A stretch of DNA of 64,000 nucleotides from Arbacia lixula (Eukaryota > Echinodermata > Echinoidea > Arbacioida > Arbaciidae): NCBI GenBank assembly GCA_963669155.1, contig OZ022596.1:18912902-18976901 (forward strand), written 5' to 3'. Below, piece after piece: positions 1 through 12,592 of this stretch. Made by a program: the position numbers and the translations under genes. The notes beneath the pieces are model-generated. The model saw nothing but the letters and a program-made list of their open reading frames with translations. It did no database searches and was not told the DNA's origin. Position 1 is the first letter of the stretch; each line of letters starts with the position of its first letter.

Positions 1-1989
1 AGAATCCAACAAGAATTGCAACAGTTATGAATAAAACTTGTGTTGTGGCTTTGAGACTGTCAGTGGTTTCTTGCATCTTAAATCATTTGCACTTCACCCC
101 TGTTATAAAACACAGCAGCCCTTTCAGTGAATGGTTATGCATGCTTTATTTTGTTCTGTGCAGTTTCATGTGACGTTGGCAGATTATTTACTGCGAATAG
201 TAAAATAATAAGCCACATTTTCCAGGCTTTTTTCCATTCCTAAGTGATTTGATTGTTTCTATTCAAACCTTTTAGTTACAAACACTTAATACAAATACAT
301 GATACATATTATATACTTCCAAATTCAGCTCTACTTCAACTGTCTTTGTTTAAAGAAACCATTTCCCCCTAAAATTTCTTGGTTCAACTGTTACATTTGA
401 ATAACGCTCTACCTCAAGTGTCTAATGGAACTATTTCACCTGAAATGTGATTTGACTACAACAACAGTATTATACACAGGTAATACTTTAATATATCATT
501 GATTGTATTTATTGAAAAAGCTTGAACTTTTTATGGTTTAAAAAAGAAATACTATGATGAATATGTGAGCCAATTTCAGTACAGGGCAAACTTCAAAATG
601 TTTTCTTCTAGTTGTCAGACTAGATAATAGCTTCTTGCTCTCTTCTGTCACCCATTACAATCAGAGGATTTTTAATCCTGTTAAAGGTGTCATTTTCGCA
701 CCTCAACTCTTAAGATTGACATGTGGCAGTTTGAAAAAGCGCAAAATGAAACGCACTCCAAATTTTTTAGCGCAACCCTTCAAACAGCATTCGTGTGCTG
801 CTCAAAGGCAAAAAGTCATTGAAATCACAATTATCTCATCGATATAAGTGGATTTGCGAGACATTCTGTTTTATCTCCCAGACGCTCCTTTCTCTTCCCG
901 CTTTTGATTCGTGCACGGTGACGGCGCGGAATCAATAAAAATGACCGTTAAGTGCCACTCGAAGAAACAGTGTCCTCGCTAGGGAGATATAAACCCGGCA
1001 GACAATGGCCGAATCAAACGATTCGGTCGGATGTTGGCCTTTGTTTTTCGTGGCACAGCACCTGGCGTGAAGTTTGGTATCAGAGGATTATCGACCGCAA
1101 GCCAGACGAGAGAAGGATGGAGGAAGGAAAGAAGAGAGAGGAAGGTGCGGGAAAAAAGATGATTGCTTCATCCATCCTTGAGAAATGTTTGCTCTGACTC
1201 TCTGGCTCCTTATGAGATCCATACATGAGTACGAATGATGCGTTTGTTGGTTCCTCATGATTGGGTTCATCATGAGAAAAAAGAAGATAGGAGGATGGAG
1301 AGGAAGGTGTGGGAAAGAATAATGAATTCTGCAGCAATTCTAGAGAAGTCTTAGCACTAAAACTCCTCCACTTCTTAAAGCAAACCACTGAGGTGTGTTT
1401 AATTTTGTATAGGAACATCAGACAAGGTCGATCTTTACTTATACACCAGTATGCTTGTTTCCACTCTAGCTCGTAGCAACTACCTGCAGCATCGTTGTAT
1501 GATAACGGGGTAAAAACTCAACGAAATGTTAGAATTTTAGGAGCATCTTATCAATTATATTGCAAAGAACTTGCGTTGGATCATTAGGACTAATCCCATA
1601 AATTCCTTCACCACATGCAATCTCTGAAATGCCCGCCTTTCTCCCCAGAAATTACCCCACGGTTTTGTGGTGAGTCACCCACAGAGGGGGATATTGGAGT
1701 TTGCAAACACTGGATAGCGCTCCGCCATTCACCTATTGTGATCAGATCCAAGGAATTCTTCCTCCTATTGTCCCCCTGTCCTTTTGATGTCAGTCGAAAT
1801 CTTTAATCTGGCTCATCCTTCCATTGTTCCGTGCTCCCAATCATTAATTTATCGACCTCTGGCCAGACACTCCATTCAGGGGTTAGTCTAAGCTTTGCAG
1901 ACCCCTTGTGCAGCTGTCTGGTCAAGCGAATTTTGGCGACAGAGTTTTGGTCACGTAGCCCTGCATTCCCGCCATGGCAACCTGTCATG
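1..1989. other. Unique non-coding DNA, no gene recognised
   Basis: No convincing coding region is visible; all open frames here are short, lack similarity that I recognise and are not supported by splice signals. The stretch around 840-1110 is richer in CpG than its surroundings and is not repetitive, which makes it a mild candidate for a conserved regulatory block. Around 1090-1320 the sequence is purine-rich with two similar GGATGGAG/GAGGAAGG stretches. No microsatellite or terminal inverted repeat was seen. Confidence 0.5.
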
Positions 1990-2175
1990 TTTAAAGGGAA
2001 AGTCCACCCTGAAATTAAATCATTTTATTAAAACCAGAAACATGAAAGAACCATTTGTGAAGATTTGACGAAAATCCGTCCAAGGATAAGTAAGTTGTAA
2101 GTAATTTGTGACGTCACACGCGAGTTTCTCTCTCATATGTTGTGTGCTGTATGATTCCATAAATCGCTCATAAAT
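1990..2175 (+). repeat. Family G dispersed repeat, left half (TTAA-ended MITE)
   Basis: This begins TTTAAAGGGAAAGTCCACCC and continues through a track shared with copies at 19544, 33327 and 49404: a CATGAAAGAA segment, a GATTTGACGAAAATCC segment, AAGGATAAG, then GACGTCACACGCGAG and CATATGTTGTGTGCTG. Only the left half is recognisable here. The TTAA at the edge suggests a TTAA target site, but the transposon class is inference. Confidence 0.6.
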
Positions 2176-2936
2176 AGTTACTGTGATATAATTTAGTGGT
2201 GTTGTTTGCCTATATGGTTATAATTACAGAATGAGTGATAGGTACGCAGGCACATCTACTCTAGGCCACGCTCAAGAAAGTGAGAGTGAGGGCTGAATCA
2301 TTAAGCGTAGTCTATATCTCAAGCCTATTATCAATCTTCTTTTGATCTATCGTATAATCCTGTCATTTCATTACCATCTTCCCCCAATCCATTTGATCGT
2401 TCCTGTCTAGCGCGCCTTTGCCCGGCTTTTCACGGTCTCTCCTTCTGACGCAATTCACTCGTAACTCAGTTTTATCATGAACTGCTTGCATTTTTCGCTT
2501 TTTATTTGGGTTCGGGATAAATTGGGCGGAGTTCAATGGTCGCAAGGACGGTATTCGTGACTCAGCGCTCATTTGTTACCTGCCATAAATAGAATTACTG
2601 TCAAATTGGCAACATTATTCCCCGAAGATGCGTTTCTAAGTAGAACCATTTCTATTTTGCAGACCAGGAAATTGATGAGAATGGTGTTCTATTTTTTTTC
2701 CAGCAGAAAATGAGATTGATCTGATTAGAGGAAAGAATGTTTCTTGGAAGATTTCATCAGCTTTTGTGAGGTGAATCCTCCTTGATTTAAACTTGGTCTG
2801 TCTGCTGTATTCCATGTTCAGACCACAAATTTGCAACAAGCATTTTTTGTAGAGGATTTACGTCGTCCATGGAAGAAAGAGTTCATATTTAAGATGAAAC
2901 ATCTAAAGTAGATCTCAACTTATTTTACCTTTCTTT
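2176..2936. other. Unique non-coding DNA
   Basis: No gene, RNA or repeat family was recognised. The part near 2390-2560 has more CpG than its neighbours and no simple repeats. Nothing else stands out. Confidence 0.4.
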
Positions 2937-3370
2937 GTGAATGTCTCCTTCCCTTTCCACCCATCTCTTCCCAAATCTATGTTACTTTTCTTTTGTATAC
3001 ATTATCCTTTTCCCCTATCTCTACCTAAATGTCCTCTTTTTATTTTCCCTTTATTTATCTCCCTCTTTTCCTCTATCCGTTGTTATTTCTTCCTGATCCC
3101 ATTTCCCCTCTATGTATCCTCCCCTCTTGTACCCCTCTCTTCCTACCTTCCTCCTCCTTATGCCCCTCTCCTTGATATGCCCCCCCCCTTATCCCCCATC
3201 TTCCTCCCCCACTTAGCTGTCCTCCCCTCCCCCCCCCCCTCCACCACTAGCCATATTATCAATCAAACCCAGTCCACCAAACCCAAACCCAATTTTCCCC
3301 ACCAATCTCAATCACAAAATCAAGGAGATCCATGCCCCTTCTGCCCCCCTTCACCATCCCACTTCACCAT
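2937..3370. repeat. Pyrimidine-rich tract (C/T), not coding
   Basis: The plus strand is almost entirely C and T from about 2940 to 3240, with runs of C near 3180 and 3229, then becomes C/A-rich. A 163-codon open frame runs through it, but its product is Pro/Ser/Leu/Phe low complexity, as expected from pyrimidine-only codons. I treat it as a low-complexity tract. Confidence 0.7.
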
Positions 3371-3699
3371 GAACCAGATGTCGCTGGTACTAGAACTAAT
3401 TCCATCATTACGTGAAGAGGGTGCTTGAAAGATGTGTTAAGGAAATGACATGACCTTTTGCGATTATGTCGTTGAATTGGATCAACACATTAATACCTTC
3501 ATTTCTATCCGCTCACAAATGTGTACAAACCAACAGGCCTTTTATTGGCCTGGTAATGATAGGCTTAAGTTGGTGTCTTGACATTTAATATGTGTGACCA
3601 GGGGTATATCAAGAGCACTTAATGTGAAGTGTAAATTTCCTGGTCATATTATTGGTCATTGGAGGTTGAGAAAAACAGGCAAGATACGCCTGCTGTATG

Positions 3700-3822
3700 T
3701 TAATCCATTAACTCTTTATGCAGCATTGAGGCATTTTTGCACTGGTAATACACACCATTCCCATAGGGCAGTATGGAGTCTGGTAGAGAAGGAGTTAATG
3801 TTAACTCCCTTGCTGTGCTGTT
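3700..3822. repeat. Dispersed repeat, also present twice at 36838-36976
   Basis: The segment includes TGCACTGGTAATACACACC, CATAGGGCAGTATGGAGTC and GAAGGAGTTAA. The same string order occurs at 36841-36890 and again, more diverged, at 36910-36976. The function is unknown, and the pattern is that of a short interspersed repeat with a tendency to tandem duplication. Confidence 0.65.
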
Positions 3823-3947
3823 AGGTAAAATGCAGTGTGAAATGTCTACCTTATTCAAGACCCAAGTGCAGGATCAATTTTGAGTCATTTCAGTGTTTAA
3901 AATTTAATTTTTATTTTGCTCAGTTTAAGATTAAGGTTAGAATAAAT

Positions 3948-3967
3948 GAGAGAGAAAGAGAAAGAAA

Positions 3968-4010
<43 letters not shown>

Positions 4011-4015
4011 AGAAA

Positions 4016-4068
<53 letters not shown>

Positions 4069-4088
4069 ACACATACACACACACACAA
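3948..4088. repeat. (GA)n followed by (CA)n microsatellite
   Basis: A long GA dinucleotide run, interrupted by two AAAGAGAAAGAAAGAGAG blocks, ends at about 4064 and passes directly into CA repeats to 4088. Open frames over it on both strands encode Arg-Glu or Ser-Leu repeats and are not genes. A C-run followed by an A-run lies just downstream, near 4141-4160. Confidence 0.95.
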
Positions 4089-4189
4089 TAAATAGAAAGG
4101 ACAATTGAGAGAAAAATAGATACAGAAATGATTTGTCCCTCCCCCCCCAAAAAAAAAAAGAAAGAAAAGAAAATGTATAAAAAGAATAC

Positions 4190-5929
4190 ACAGAGAGAGT
4201 ATGACATAACAACATTGACAATTTTATAATGATAATTATTATTTGTAACATTGCCCCTAAATCTTCTCTGATGTCCCCGTCAGGTCTTTCAAATGAATGT
4301 TAGGTCGGGAGATTGATACACTTAATTGGACATTGACCTAGAAAGTTTTTTCTTCAAAATGTTGTTCTGTGAAAGACCGCTGTGCGATTTTGTCAGAAGA
4401 ATGCTGTAACGAGACAGAATTGGGCCGCTATTACATCATAGAAGCCCTTTTAAAGAAGAAAAATCCTCTGGTGATGACAGCAAATGATGATCATTAGGTT
4501 TAGGTACGTTGAATCTCTAGAAAAGTAGCCGCTATTTGCATGTAGCACATAAGATATCTAAGCCTACTCAGAAAGGCTGTTCTTAATATCAATTTAAGGC
4601 TCAATCACCTGTTAAATGACCAATGGCATGAGATAAATATCTTAAATCTGTTTTGTATGTTTTTTCTGGAATACACCTTCAAAATCATGTTAAAGATACT
4701 CTCAAAACTATACTGAAAATTTCTTCAAAAAGAAAGTAAGATGTTGACAACCTTGATTATCATGCTATGAGACGACTGTCCAATCGGTTGCTTAGCGATT
4801 GGGTTTTCAGAATAAGTATTTATCAAGATACATGACCAGTAAAATGTTGGGAAATCAGGTTATTTTAATCAACATTTATTGCTCATGGCATGAGCGGAGA
4901 GTTTGTTTACTGGTTTTAAAAGTGTTTTGCTGTCTTGGCTGTGGCAAGTGAGGCAATAAGTTAGTTTAAGCGCCAATTATTCAGCGTCATTAAGACCAGA
5001 CAATCCCGAAGATTCCAAATGATGGTCAAAACAGATTTATCTTCCTCGAGCTGTCATGCCAAACGTCTTAGCTTTGAGTCTGGGAGCATTTAATCTTTTT
5101 CTCCCTTTCTTTGATTTTCTGTGGACCGTGAAATGAATCTTGATTGTTTGCCGATAATCTCTGTCAATATTTTTCCTACCAGGGCTTAACCTCTCTCAAA
5201 TCTCTCTCTGGACTCTCTTAATCCCCTCCGTACCATGGTTGGGTGGAATGTGCGAGAAGTGAATGGGCTATTCCTGGCTTTGTACTGGGGGAGTTAAAGG
5301 CGACGGCGCAATGAATGGAAAGTGGTGGGTGATAATTTAGGGGGATCATTTCTTTGGAGCGTCATGGATCATTCTACCCCTATTGTCGTGCCCTCAAAGC
5401 GCGGGCAGGTAGTGACTTCCCCCAATTGTCACTCTCCCGCGTGACAGGCGCCAAAAACCACCCATATTTACATTGATTTCTTAGAGCGCAAATGGACACC
5501 AGCGCCCAGACAAAATATATAGTAGCATTCTTAGTGTCATTGTTGTGGAGGATCTGACATAGTCTGCCCATGTCATGCATGGTTTGAGAGGTCAGTAGGG
5601 GATTAAGAGAGGGGTTGGAACGCACCCCAAAACCCTATTATTCCACTCTATTTTTATGATAAATCACCCACAAGGGAGATTGATTACATAGATGCTCCCA
5701 TTATGTCAGAAAGTTGACTTTTCTCTGGGGTCGTATTACAACCATTACTGCATATTGTCTGGAATTGTGGAAAATCTGTTTTTTTAAAATATTTTTTATA
5801 TAATGTTACATCACAGGAAGAGGCATGTATAGACAAACCTGGGGCAAGGCTATGCAATAATCTTCCATTTATTGTATGATTATGATAGCTTGTACCATAA
5901 CCATCAAACTTTTAATGTTTTTGTTCATT
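4190..5929. other. Unique non-coding DNA with CpG-containing blocks
   Basis: No gene was recognised. 4900-5640 is non-repetitive and contains several CpG-containing stretches, for example near 5300 and 5385-5500. It could hold regulatory sequence, but no specific site can be argued from sequence alone. Confidence 0.4.
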
Positions 5930-6110
5930 TCTTATAAGCTTTAAGTTATTTCTTTGGTAATCCCTTTACCAAAGTAGGTTTGATCCTATGCTGCCCATAT
6001 GGAGAGGCCCCTTCCTTTGCTTATTTCTTTAAGGTTTAAGTTATTTCTTTGGTAATCCCTTTACCAAAGCAGGTTTTATCTCTTGGTGCCCATATAAAGA
6101 GATCTCCTTG
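5930..6110. repeat. Two-unit ~95-bp tandem duplication with an internal hairpin
   Basis: The string TTAAGTTATTTCTTTGG occurs at 5941 and again at 6036. Each unit carries a hairpin with arms CTTTGGTAA and TTACCAAAG around a 5-nt loop (5952-5974 and 6047-6069). Both units continue into a GCCCATAT segment. Confidence 0.8.
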
Positions 6111-6115
6111 TCCAA

Positions 6116-6410
6116 GCCCCCCCCCCCTTCCAAACCTCAATAGTGAAGACTGCCCCCTCCCTCTTTCCCTCTACCCCTTCTTCATACTTCTTTACTGAAG
6201 GTTGCCCCCCTCCCCTCCCTTCCATACCTCAATAGTGAAGACTGCCCCCTCCCTCTTTCCCCCTACCCCTTCTTCATACTTCTTTACTGAAGGTTGCCCC
6301 CCCCCCCCCACCTTCCATACCTCAATAGTGAAGACTGCCCCCTCCCTCTTTCCCCCTACCCCTTCTCCATACTTTTTTTTTTTACTGAAGGTGGCCCCCC
6401 CTCCTGTCCA
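6116..6410. repeat. Three-unit ~92-bp tandem array, C-rich
   Basis: Units start near 6128, 6219 and 6312. Each contains CCTCAATAGTGAAGACTGCC, a CCCTCCCTCTTTCC segment, CCCCTTCTTCATACTT (CTCC in the third) and TTTACTGAAGGT, separated by variable C-runs. Open frames across it are low-complexity Pro-rich and overlap on both strands, so I do not call them genes. Further C-rich sequence continues to about 6475. Confidence 0.9.
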
Positions 6411-8706
6411 CCCCCTCTCTGTCCACACACCCCCCTCTGTTCACCCACCCACCCTCTGCCCCCCCCCCCCATCCTCTGTGTATAATGTATTTCTGTTACA
6501 CCACAAAGGTCCCGTCTGTACAATGGCAACAATGTCGGCAAAAAACATAGCGACAACAAATCAATAGTCATGGGGGCCATGTGTTATACAAAAACACCCT
6601 GTCACACATAGACATAGAGATGCATGCATGCACTGTATGGTGACTTTACACTATAGTTGATTGTGTGGGCTCAATGCTATGAAGTTAGTTTGCTGTGATG
6701 GGGTTTGGGAAGGGGGGGGGGGGGGCGCAAGATCGCTTGTTTGCCTCACATTGTAAATGTGTGTCTCATATTTGGGAGCATACTTGTAGTTGTAATTCTC
6801 ACTTTTCCTTTCCTTTTTCCCATATTGTAAGTTGGTATATTGTATTAAATCAAGTGACTTTTGTTGACAGTTAATTTGAGACAAAGATGTATTGCTTCAT
6901 GTTTGTAAGCTAGTAGTTTGGATTGAATTGAGTGACATTTTTCTTTTTGACAGTTGGATCAACACATAGATGTATTTTTCTTCTAAAGAAATTCCAAGTT
7001 CTATCAGTCCAGAAGCATTCAAAGTAACAGATATATCTGAAATGTAAGGATGGATATTGGTATTCAAGCATAGATATTAAATGGATGGATCCACTTGCAT
7101 CATCCAAAACCAGTTGAGATGGTCATTGAAGATGCCTACAGTAGGAAGGAATTACAAAGTAATTCACCTTGAAAAATGCTAAGAATTTCTGATGAATATA
7201 CACGATAGAGGATTAATTGATTGCATACCTGGGAACATGTGTAAATTTCTGGCATGTTGCAACTTGTTGCTGGGTTTATTGCGAGTTGTCATTGTCTTGC
7301 ATAAAGGCTTTTGTTGGCCGTCTCTTTAAGGTTCATCTTGTGGCATGTTAGAAATGTACCAATTGACTACATCTACAGCCCCTCTGCCTGTCTTGAATAA
7401 GTCACTAGGATGTTTTATTGTAATATGTGAAATCTTTTACCTCTTCATATCAGGGAGTAATTAAAACAATTATTTGCGAGGGAAGGGTGTGGGGGGGGGG
7501 GGGAGAGGGGTAATTTCCCATACTTGTATCACATAATGAACACCCTGTACATTATACAATTTGAGAAAAATAAACTATTTTCAGCTCTTTTTTTATTATT
7601 GGAGCTAATAGGCTCATATCCACATTTTTTTTATCTGGGTCATATTCATCACTTGATTATTCATTTGCACAGTGACACCTGCTTTAGCAACCAGCAATAT
7701 AGACCACATTTCTTGTTTCCATTGAATACTATTACTCATTGAAACATGAATAAAAGTAACCTGTACTTAAAGGCCACCTGTTTGTAAGAAGAGGCCACAT
7801 TTCTCATCTCCTTTTTTTTGTATCCCACATCCAGGGCTATAATTGTAGCATCCCTCTCAATTTAGTCTGTGGAGTGTTAAATGAGACAGACTCACTATAC
7901 CATTAAATGATGCAACCAAAAGGGCTCGTAGATTAGTTGTGTCTATAAAATCAATAACAAATTAAGACATTTTCCAAGATTTCAGACACATGAGATGCTG
8001 TGGAATGTAACATGTTGTGTTCTTTTTCTAACCACAAAAAGACTGCCACTGGTTACGATAAATTAACATACATACACCATTACTGGGTAGGAGTAATGAA
8101 TGTTGTTAAGAATTTATCTGAATAAAGAACAGATAAGTGGCTGAATCGAGAAGCCAACAAGTTGTGGAGAACGCTTGTTTGTCTCTTTCAGCCGTTAGTT
8201 ATATCAAGTTATTGCCAGCGAGGGATCTCTTGAAAATCCCACTTTCTAAGATTTCTTCAAGTGGGTGCATCTTTGTATCTTCTTTAGGTCTGGGATGGGT
8301 GGGGATAAGTGATCTATTTACCCATCCTTTCACCGTTTTTATCCTACACGGTGGGCTGCGTTTAAAAGTTTGGTGTCTGTACTATGGCTTCCATAGGATT
8401 GATTGCTGTTGATATTTCAATAGGATCAGATGCATTAGGTTCGGACTTCGGAGGAGTGTGTTTGTAAATAGTGAAAGAAAAGCCTGCTCAATAGTGAAGC
8501 TGGTATGTAGCATGCAATATAGGGATGTTGTTTCTACTCTTACAAATTTATCTTCTATTTATTTGTTACAATCAATAGATAACCATAATACAAAAAACAT
8601 TTTAACATAGTCCGTTTCAGTAGACGTTTTTTTCCTGCTTTATGATAGTTTCCAGTTCTATTATTGGGAGGGTAGTTCTTATACAATAGTTTCTTGCATT
8701 TTCTGT

Positions 8707-8741
<35 letters not shown>

Positions 8742-9182
8742 ATTTGATATTTTTAACCTGCAAAAGGACAACTTGTCTGAAAAGCTTAACATGATACAAT
8801 TTTGTTTGTCGTAGCTCAGTATTTAGTTATTATGTAACATTCTTGAGTAACCTCACCATTTGTATAATTTTGAGGGCATAATTGTGGTTATTTCTTGAAT
8901 AGTATGTTGCATTTTGTTATTTCATGTTTTTTTCACCTTATTGCTCAGCAGGCTTTGCATGAATTTAAAAAGATGTTTACATTTCTCGGTGACCTCCACT
9001 GAGGTTAAGGTTTGCTTTTCATCTCAGGCTGGAGAGTGGAGTGACTTTACAACCTGGTATCACTTACAAGTATTTAGCTTCAATCCCAGCTATTGTCACA
9101 CTGCTGTGATGCTGGCCTCAGCGCTAAGGCCAGCGTGTTTAGTCTCTGTCCGCATACCAGTATACCTTACAAGTGCCCTGTC
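6411..9182. other. Unique and low-complexity non-coding DNA
   Basis: No gene was recognised. Within it are G-runs at 6712-6725 and 7488-7508 and a poly-T run at 8709-8736. The rest is AT-rich unique sequence. The open frame at 8137-8412 has no recognisable domain. Confidence 0.45.
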
Positions 9183-9615
9183 CAGCCTGATTTCCAGGTG
9201 TTTGGACATTTCTAATTCACAATTTAAAATCTAAGAATCTAGTAGCCTATGTACTAGGTTGTGAGGTGCATGGACACAACCCAGTCTGTTGACAACTGGT
9301 AAGACAGACTATACTAAACTTACAGTTTTAGTTTCAGTTTAGTTTTATTTCATATTATCACATATTACAAACAATGATATTACAAAACAGTGCAATATGC
9401 ATATTACACTCAATACAAAGTAAATTCAATACAAGGTGCAGTCATTCTTTGTATGAGCTTCAGATGATATGTTGAAGATAAGGGGAGACATTGTTTAAAG
9501 TGAAATATGAGGGAACCTATTAAAACTTATGGTTAATTACTCTACTGTAGTCAGACCTGTTTATTGAATATCGTAGTTTGGATTTAAAATGTGCAACTAT
9601 CTGGCAATTAGGCTA
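9183..9615 (-). mobile_element. Family D element, split by other repeat sequence
   Basis: The left part (9183-9240) carries CAGCCTGATTTCCAGG and TTTGGACATTTCTAATTCAC. The right part (about 9535-9615) carries TACTGTAGTCAGACCTG, TTTATTGAAT and a GGCAATTAGGCTA end. These are the two ends of family D. The ~295 bp between them starts with a family-F end (9243-9310) and continues with an AT-rich segment containing TTTATTTCATATTATC, possibly the 3' tail of a retroelement in reverse. Confidence 0.65.
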
Positions 9616-10077
9616 GCATCCAACTTTGGACAAAGGAAGGGTGGGGATGTGTGGAGGGGCGGGCGGGCGGGCTCTTTGGAGGAGACCGACAGTTTTTGAG
9701 GGCCAGAAAAGAAGCAATTATTTGCAAGACTTGGGCTCACTCACTCAATCCTGCGGGGCCTTGCACTTTTGTGGATTCTGTTGTTGTGTCTTTGTATTCG
9801 TGCTGCTCCCCCTCTTCGCTTGCCCTCCTGCCTGCCTGTCGGCTGGCCTGGCTGACTGGGCCAGGTAGGGGTGGGGATGATAAATAGCAGGGGCTTTTTC
9901 TTGTCCTCACGTTTATGCAAAGCTGCTTACTGGAGTGATTGGGGTGTCTGTTGCAGTGCTTCTCGCTTTGTGCAGGTTTAGGTCGAGTTAAGTGATCCCC
10001 CAATGCCGTATTGATAAAAAAGTTAAGTGATCTCCCATGGAAACTATTGCCTACTAGTTTCAGTCTCTGCTAACTTG
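9616..10077. other. Unique non-coding DNA with a GGGC run
   Basis: A short (GGGC)n run lies near 9658-9672. The rest is unique and moderately GC-rich. Open frames on both strands look like chance. Nothing supports a gene. Confidence 0.4.
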
Positions 10078-10470
10078 ACCCCCCTCCCCCTCCCCCCTCC
10101 CCCGCTCCCCCCTCCCCCGCTCCCCCCTCCCCCACTCCCCCCTCCCCCCCTCCCCCACTCCCCCTTCCCCTCTCTCTCCCTATTACTTTCTCTGTACCTC
10201 TCCCGACATTTTGCTCTTTCTTTCTTTCTCTCTCTCTCTCTGTCTCTCTGTCTGTCTCTCTCTCTATCTCTCTCGCTTTTCTCTGTCTTTCTTCGTCACC
10301 TCACTTTCTTTCTTCCTCTTTCTGTACCTCCCCTCCTCTTATTCTCTTTCTCCCCTCTCTCTGCCCATTTTCTCTGTTTTTATCCACTTTCCACAATCTT
10401 CTTCTCACTTTCTCATCTGTTTTATTCATGTAATTTCTGCACCTCTCTACCTTATTCTCACACCCTCTAA
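10078..10470. repeat. C-rich minisatellite plus CT microsatellite tract
   Basis: 10080-10165 is built from CTCCCCC-type units, and 10200-10275 from CT dinucleotides with TGTC variants. Pyrimidine-rich sequence then continues to about 10470. The 147- and 135-codon open frames here are Pro/Leu/Ser/Phe repeats created by the tract. Confidence 0.9.
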
Positions 10471-10869
10471 ATTTCGATTCATAGCGTGCTCTTTTTTATT
10501 GAACATATCTTTCCCCTGCTACAGGGAGAGTTACACATCACCTTTTGAACACATGTTTTTAGACTCAGGAGTCACCCACTTGGTGGTAGCAGACTCTAGG
10601 GGAAGGAGGGGGGCATGATTGCGCCCCTGTGTACAACACCAGAGAAGGAGAGGGGGGGCATAATTGCGCCCCTCACCAGACCATGTTGACTAATATTTGC
10701 CCCTCGCTCCCACCCCAGCACTTGAGACACCACTCGTAGCACTCTGCTCCCCACTAGATACAAAAGATCGCCAAGTCACACAAAACCCTCCCTAGAACAC
10801 CCCATAATAGACCAGGACCAGGTACAATAGGCCAGCCCTGAGGGGGTACCATAAGGGCCTGGCCTGGGA

Positions 10870-11800
10870 TGCATGCCCCCCTCCCGCACCCCTGCGAGAG
10901 TGAAGTCAAAGTATTAGGTCTGAAGTAGACTCCTTAGCACTAGTTAAGGTACTCTTCAAGTTTACAGTACATCAAACTGATTGTAATGGCTCCCCCCCTC
11001 CCCTCCCGCACCCCTGTGAGAGTGAAGTCAAAGTATTAGGTCTGAAGTGAACTCCTTAGCACTAGTTAAGGTACTCGTCAAGTTTACAGTACATCAAACT
11101 GATTGTAATGGCTCCCCCCCTCCCCTCCCACACCCCTGCGAGAGTGAAGTCAAAGTATTAGGTCTGAAGTAAACTCCTTGGCACTAAGTAAAGGTACTCT
11201 TCAAGTTGACAGTCCATCAAACTTATTGTAATGGTGCCCCGCTTCCAGTACCTGTCCTAGAGTGAGATCAAAGTATTAGGTCTGAAGTAAGCTTATTATT
11301 GGTAGTTTAGGCTTCAAGTTTACAGCTCACAAAACTCACAGTAATGTTTCCCTCCTTCCCGCACCCCCTCCTAGAGTAAAGTCATAGTATTACATCTGAA
11401 GTAAACTTCTCAGGACTAGTTACGGTACTCTTCAAGTTTGCCGCACATAAAACTTACTATAGTGGTTTCTCCCACCCACTTCCCCTCCTAGAGGGGAGTC
11501 AAAGTATTAGGTGTGAAGTAAGCCCCTTTATTTCTAGTTTAGGTTCCCTTCAAAGTTTTCAGCACATACAACTAACTTACTCTAATTGTTTCCCCTTTCC
11601 AATACCTGACCCAGAGTGAAGTAACAGTAATAGGTCTTGGGTTTATTAAACCCCTTAGCACTTGTTGATTTGCTCTGGAGTTTACGACACATCAAACCTC
11701 AGTACTGTTTTCTTGGTCACGAGTAAGCTCCTTTTTTTTTTTTTTAGTTCAGTACTCTTTCAGTTCACTTCACATAAAACTTCCTGTTTTTATGGAGTGG
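10870..11800. repeat. ~120-bp degenerate tandem array, seven or more units
   Basis: Anchors related to TGAAGTCAAAGTATTAGG recur near 10901, 11023, 11145, 11263, 11377, 11494 and 11617, giving periods of 114-123. Each unit also has CTTCAAGTTTACAG, CACATCAAACT or a variant, and a C-rich spacer. The first three units are nearly identical and later ones progressively diverge. A decayed unit reaches about 11800. The function is unknown. Confidence 0.9.
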
Positions 11801-12210
11801 TCTCAAATGAAATCCCAGGTAGCCAAACTTCATTAAACCTGAGGGTGCATTTTAATGTGGAACTTACATGTAATTATACATCAGTTTTAACTGTTTACAT
11901 GATGAGTTATAAAGCTTGTCTGAAAATGAAATGTTACTATTTCTTGTGGGGGTGTAAATAAGTTCATTATGAATCCTGAATTGTGATTGTGCTGAAATCA
12001 CCTGTAAAATTTGTGTGTAGAGACCAGTTTTATTTTTGAAGCTGTGCAATGTGATGGAATGGTTAAGGTAATATATATCTAAGGGCCATTAACATTGGAA
12101 GCAAAGATAAAATATGTATTTTTCTAACATCAGCAGCAAAGAGTTGTCACTCAAACATTGTGTTTGCTTAGGCAAGTATAGATGATGGGATGAAATTGTG
12201 AGACTTATCA
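11801..12210. other. AT-rich unique DNA
   Basis: Nothing recognisable was seen on either strand beyond short chance open frames. Confidence 0.4.
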
Positions 12211-12486
12211 AAAGGAGTTTTAACCTTTAAGTGACTTTTTGAGGTTAAATGGGCCTCGTGTGGAGTGGTTGGATGCAATGTGCTGCCATACATTGTGCAA
12301 TGTCACATTACAGTTGAGCAAGGGGATCATATGTCCATGTATGATGAAATATTTTGACTTTAGAAAAGTGGAGTTTTAAGTGACTTTTCGAGGGTACATG
12401 TATATGGGGCTCATGTGGAATGGATTGAATGCAATGTGATGGAAACATTATGCAATGTCACATTGTTATACAATAAGGAGAACATA
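12211..12486. repeat. Two-unit ~157-bp tandem duplication
   Basis: GGAGTTTTAA followed by AAGTGACTTTT occurs near 12214 and 12370. Both units continue with a GGGCCTCGTGTGGA or GGGGCTCATGTGGA segment, a GGATGCAATGTG or GAATGCAATGTG segment and TGCAATGTCACATT. The duplication is diverged. Confidence 0.75.
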
Positions 12487-12489
12487 CAT

Positions 12490-12592
12490 GTCTGTCTGTC
12501 TGTCTGTCTGTATGTATGTATGTATGTATGTGTGTATGTATGTGTGTATGTATGTATGTATGTATGTATGTATGTAGATATGTATGTAGATA
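12490..12592. repeat. (TGTC)n(TGTA)n microsatellite
   Basis: Six or so TGTC units pass into TGTA/TGTG tetranucleotides ending in two GATATGTAGATATG elements. The 110-codon open frame spanning it is Cys/Tyr/Val/Met low complexity. Confidence 0.95.
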
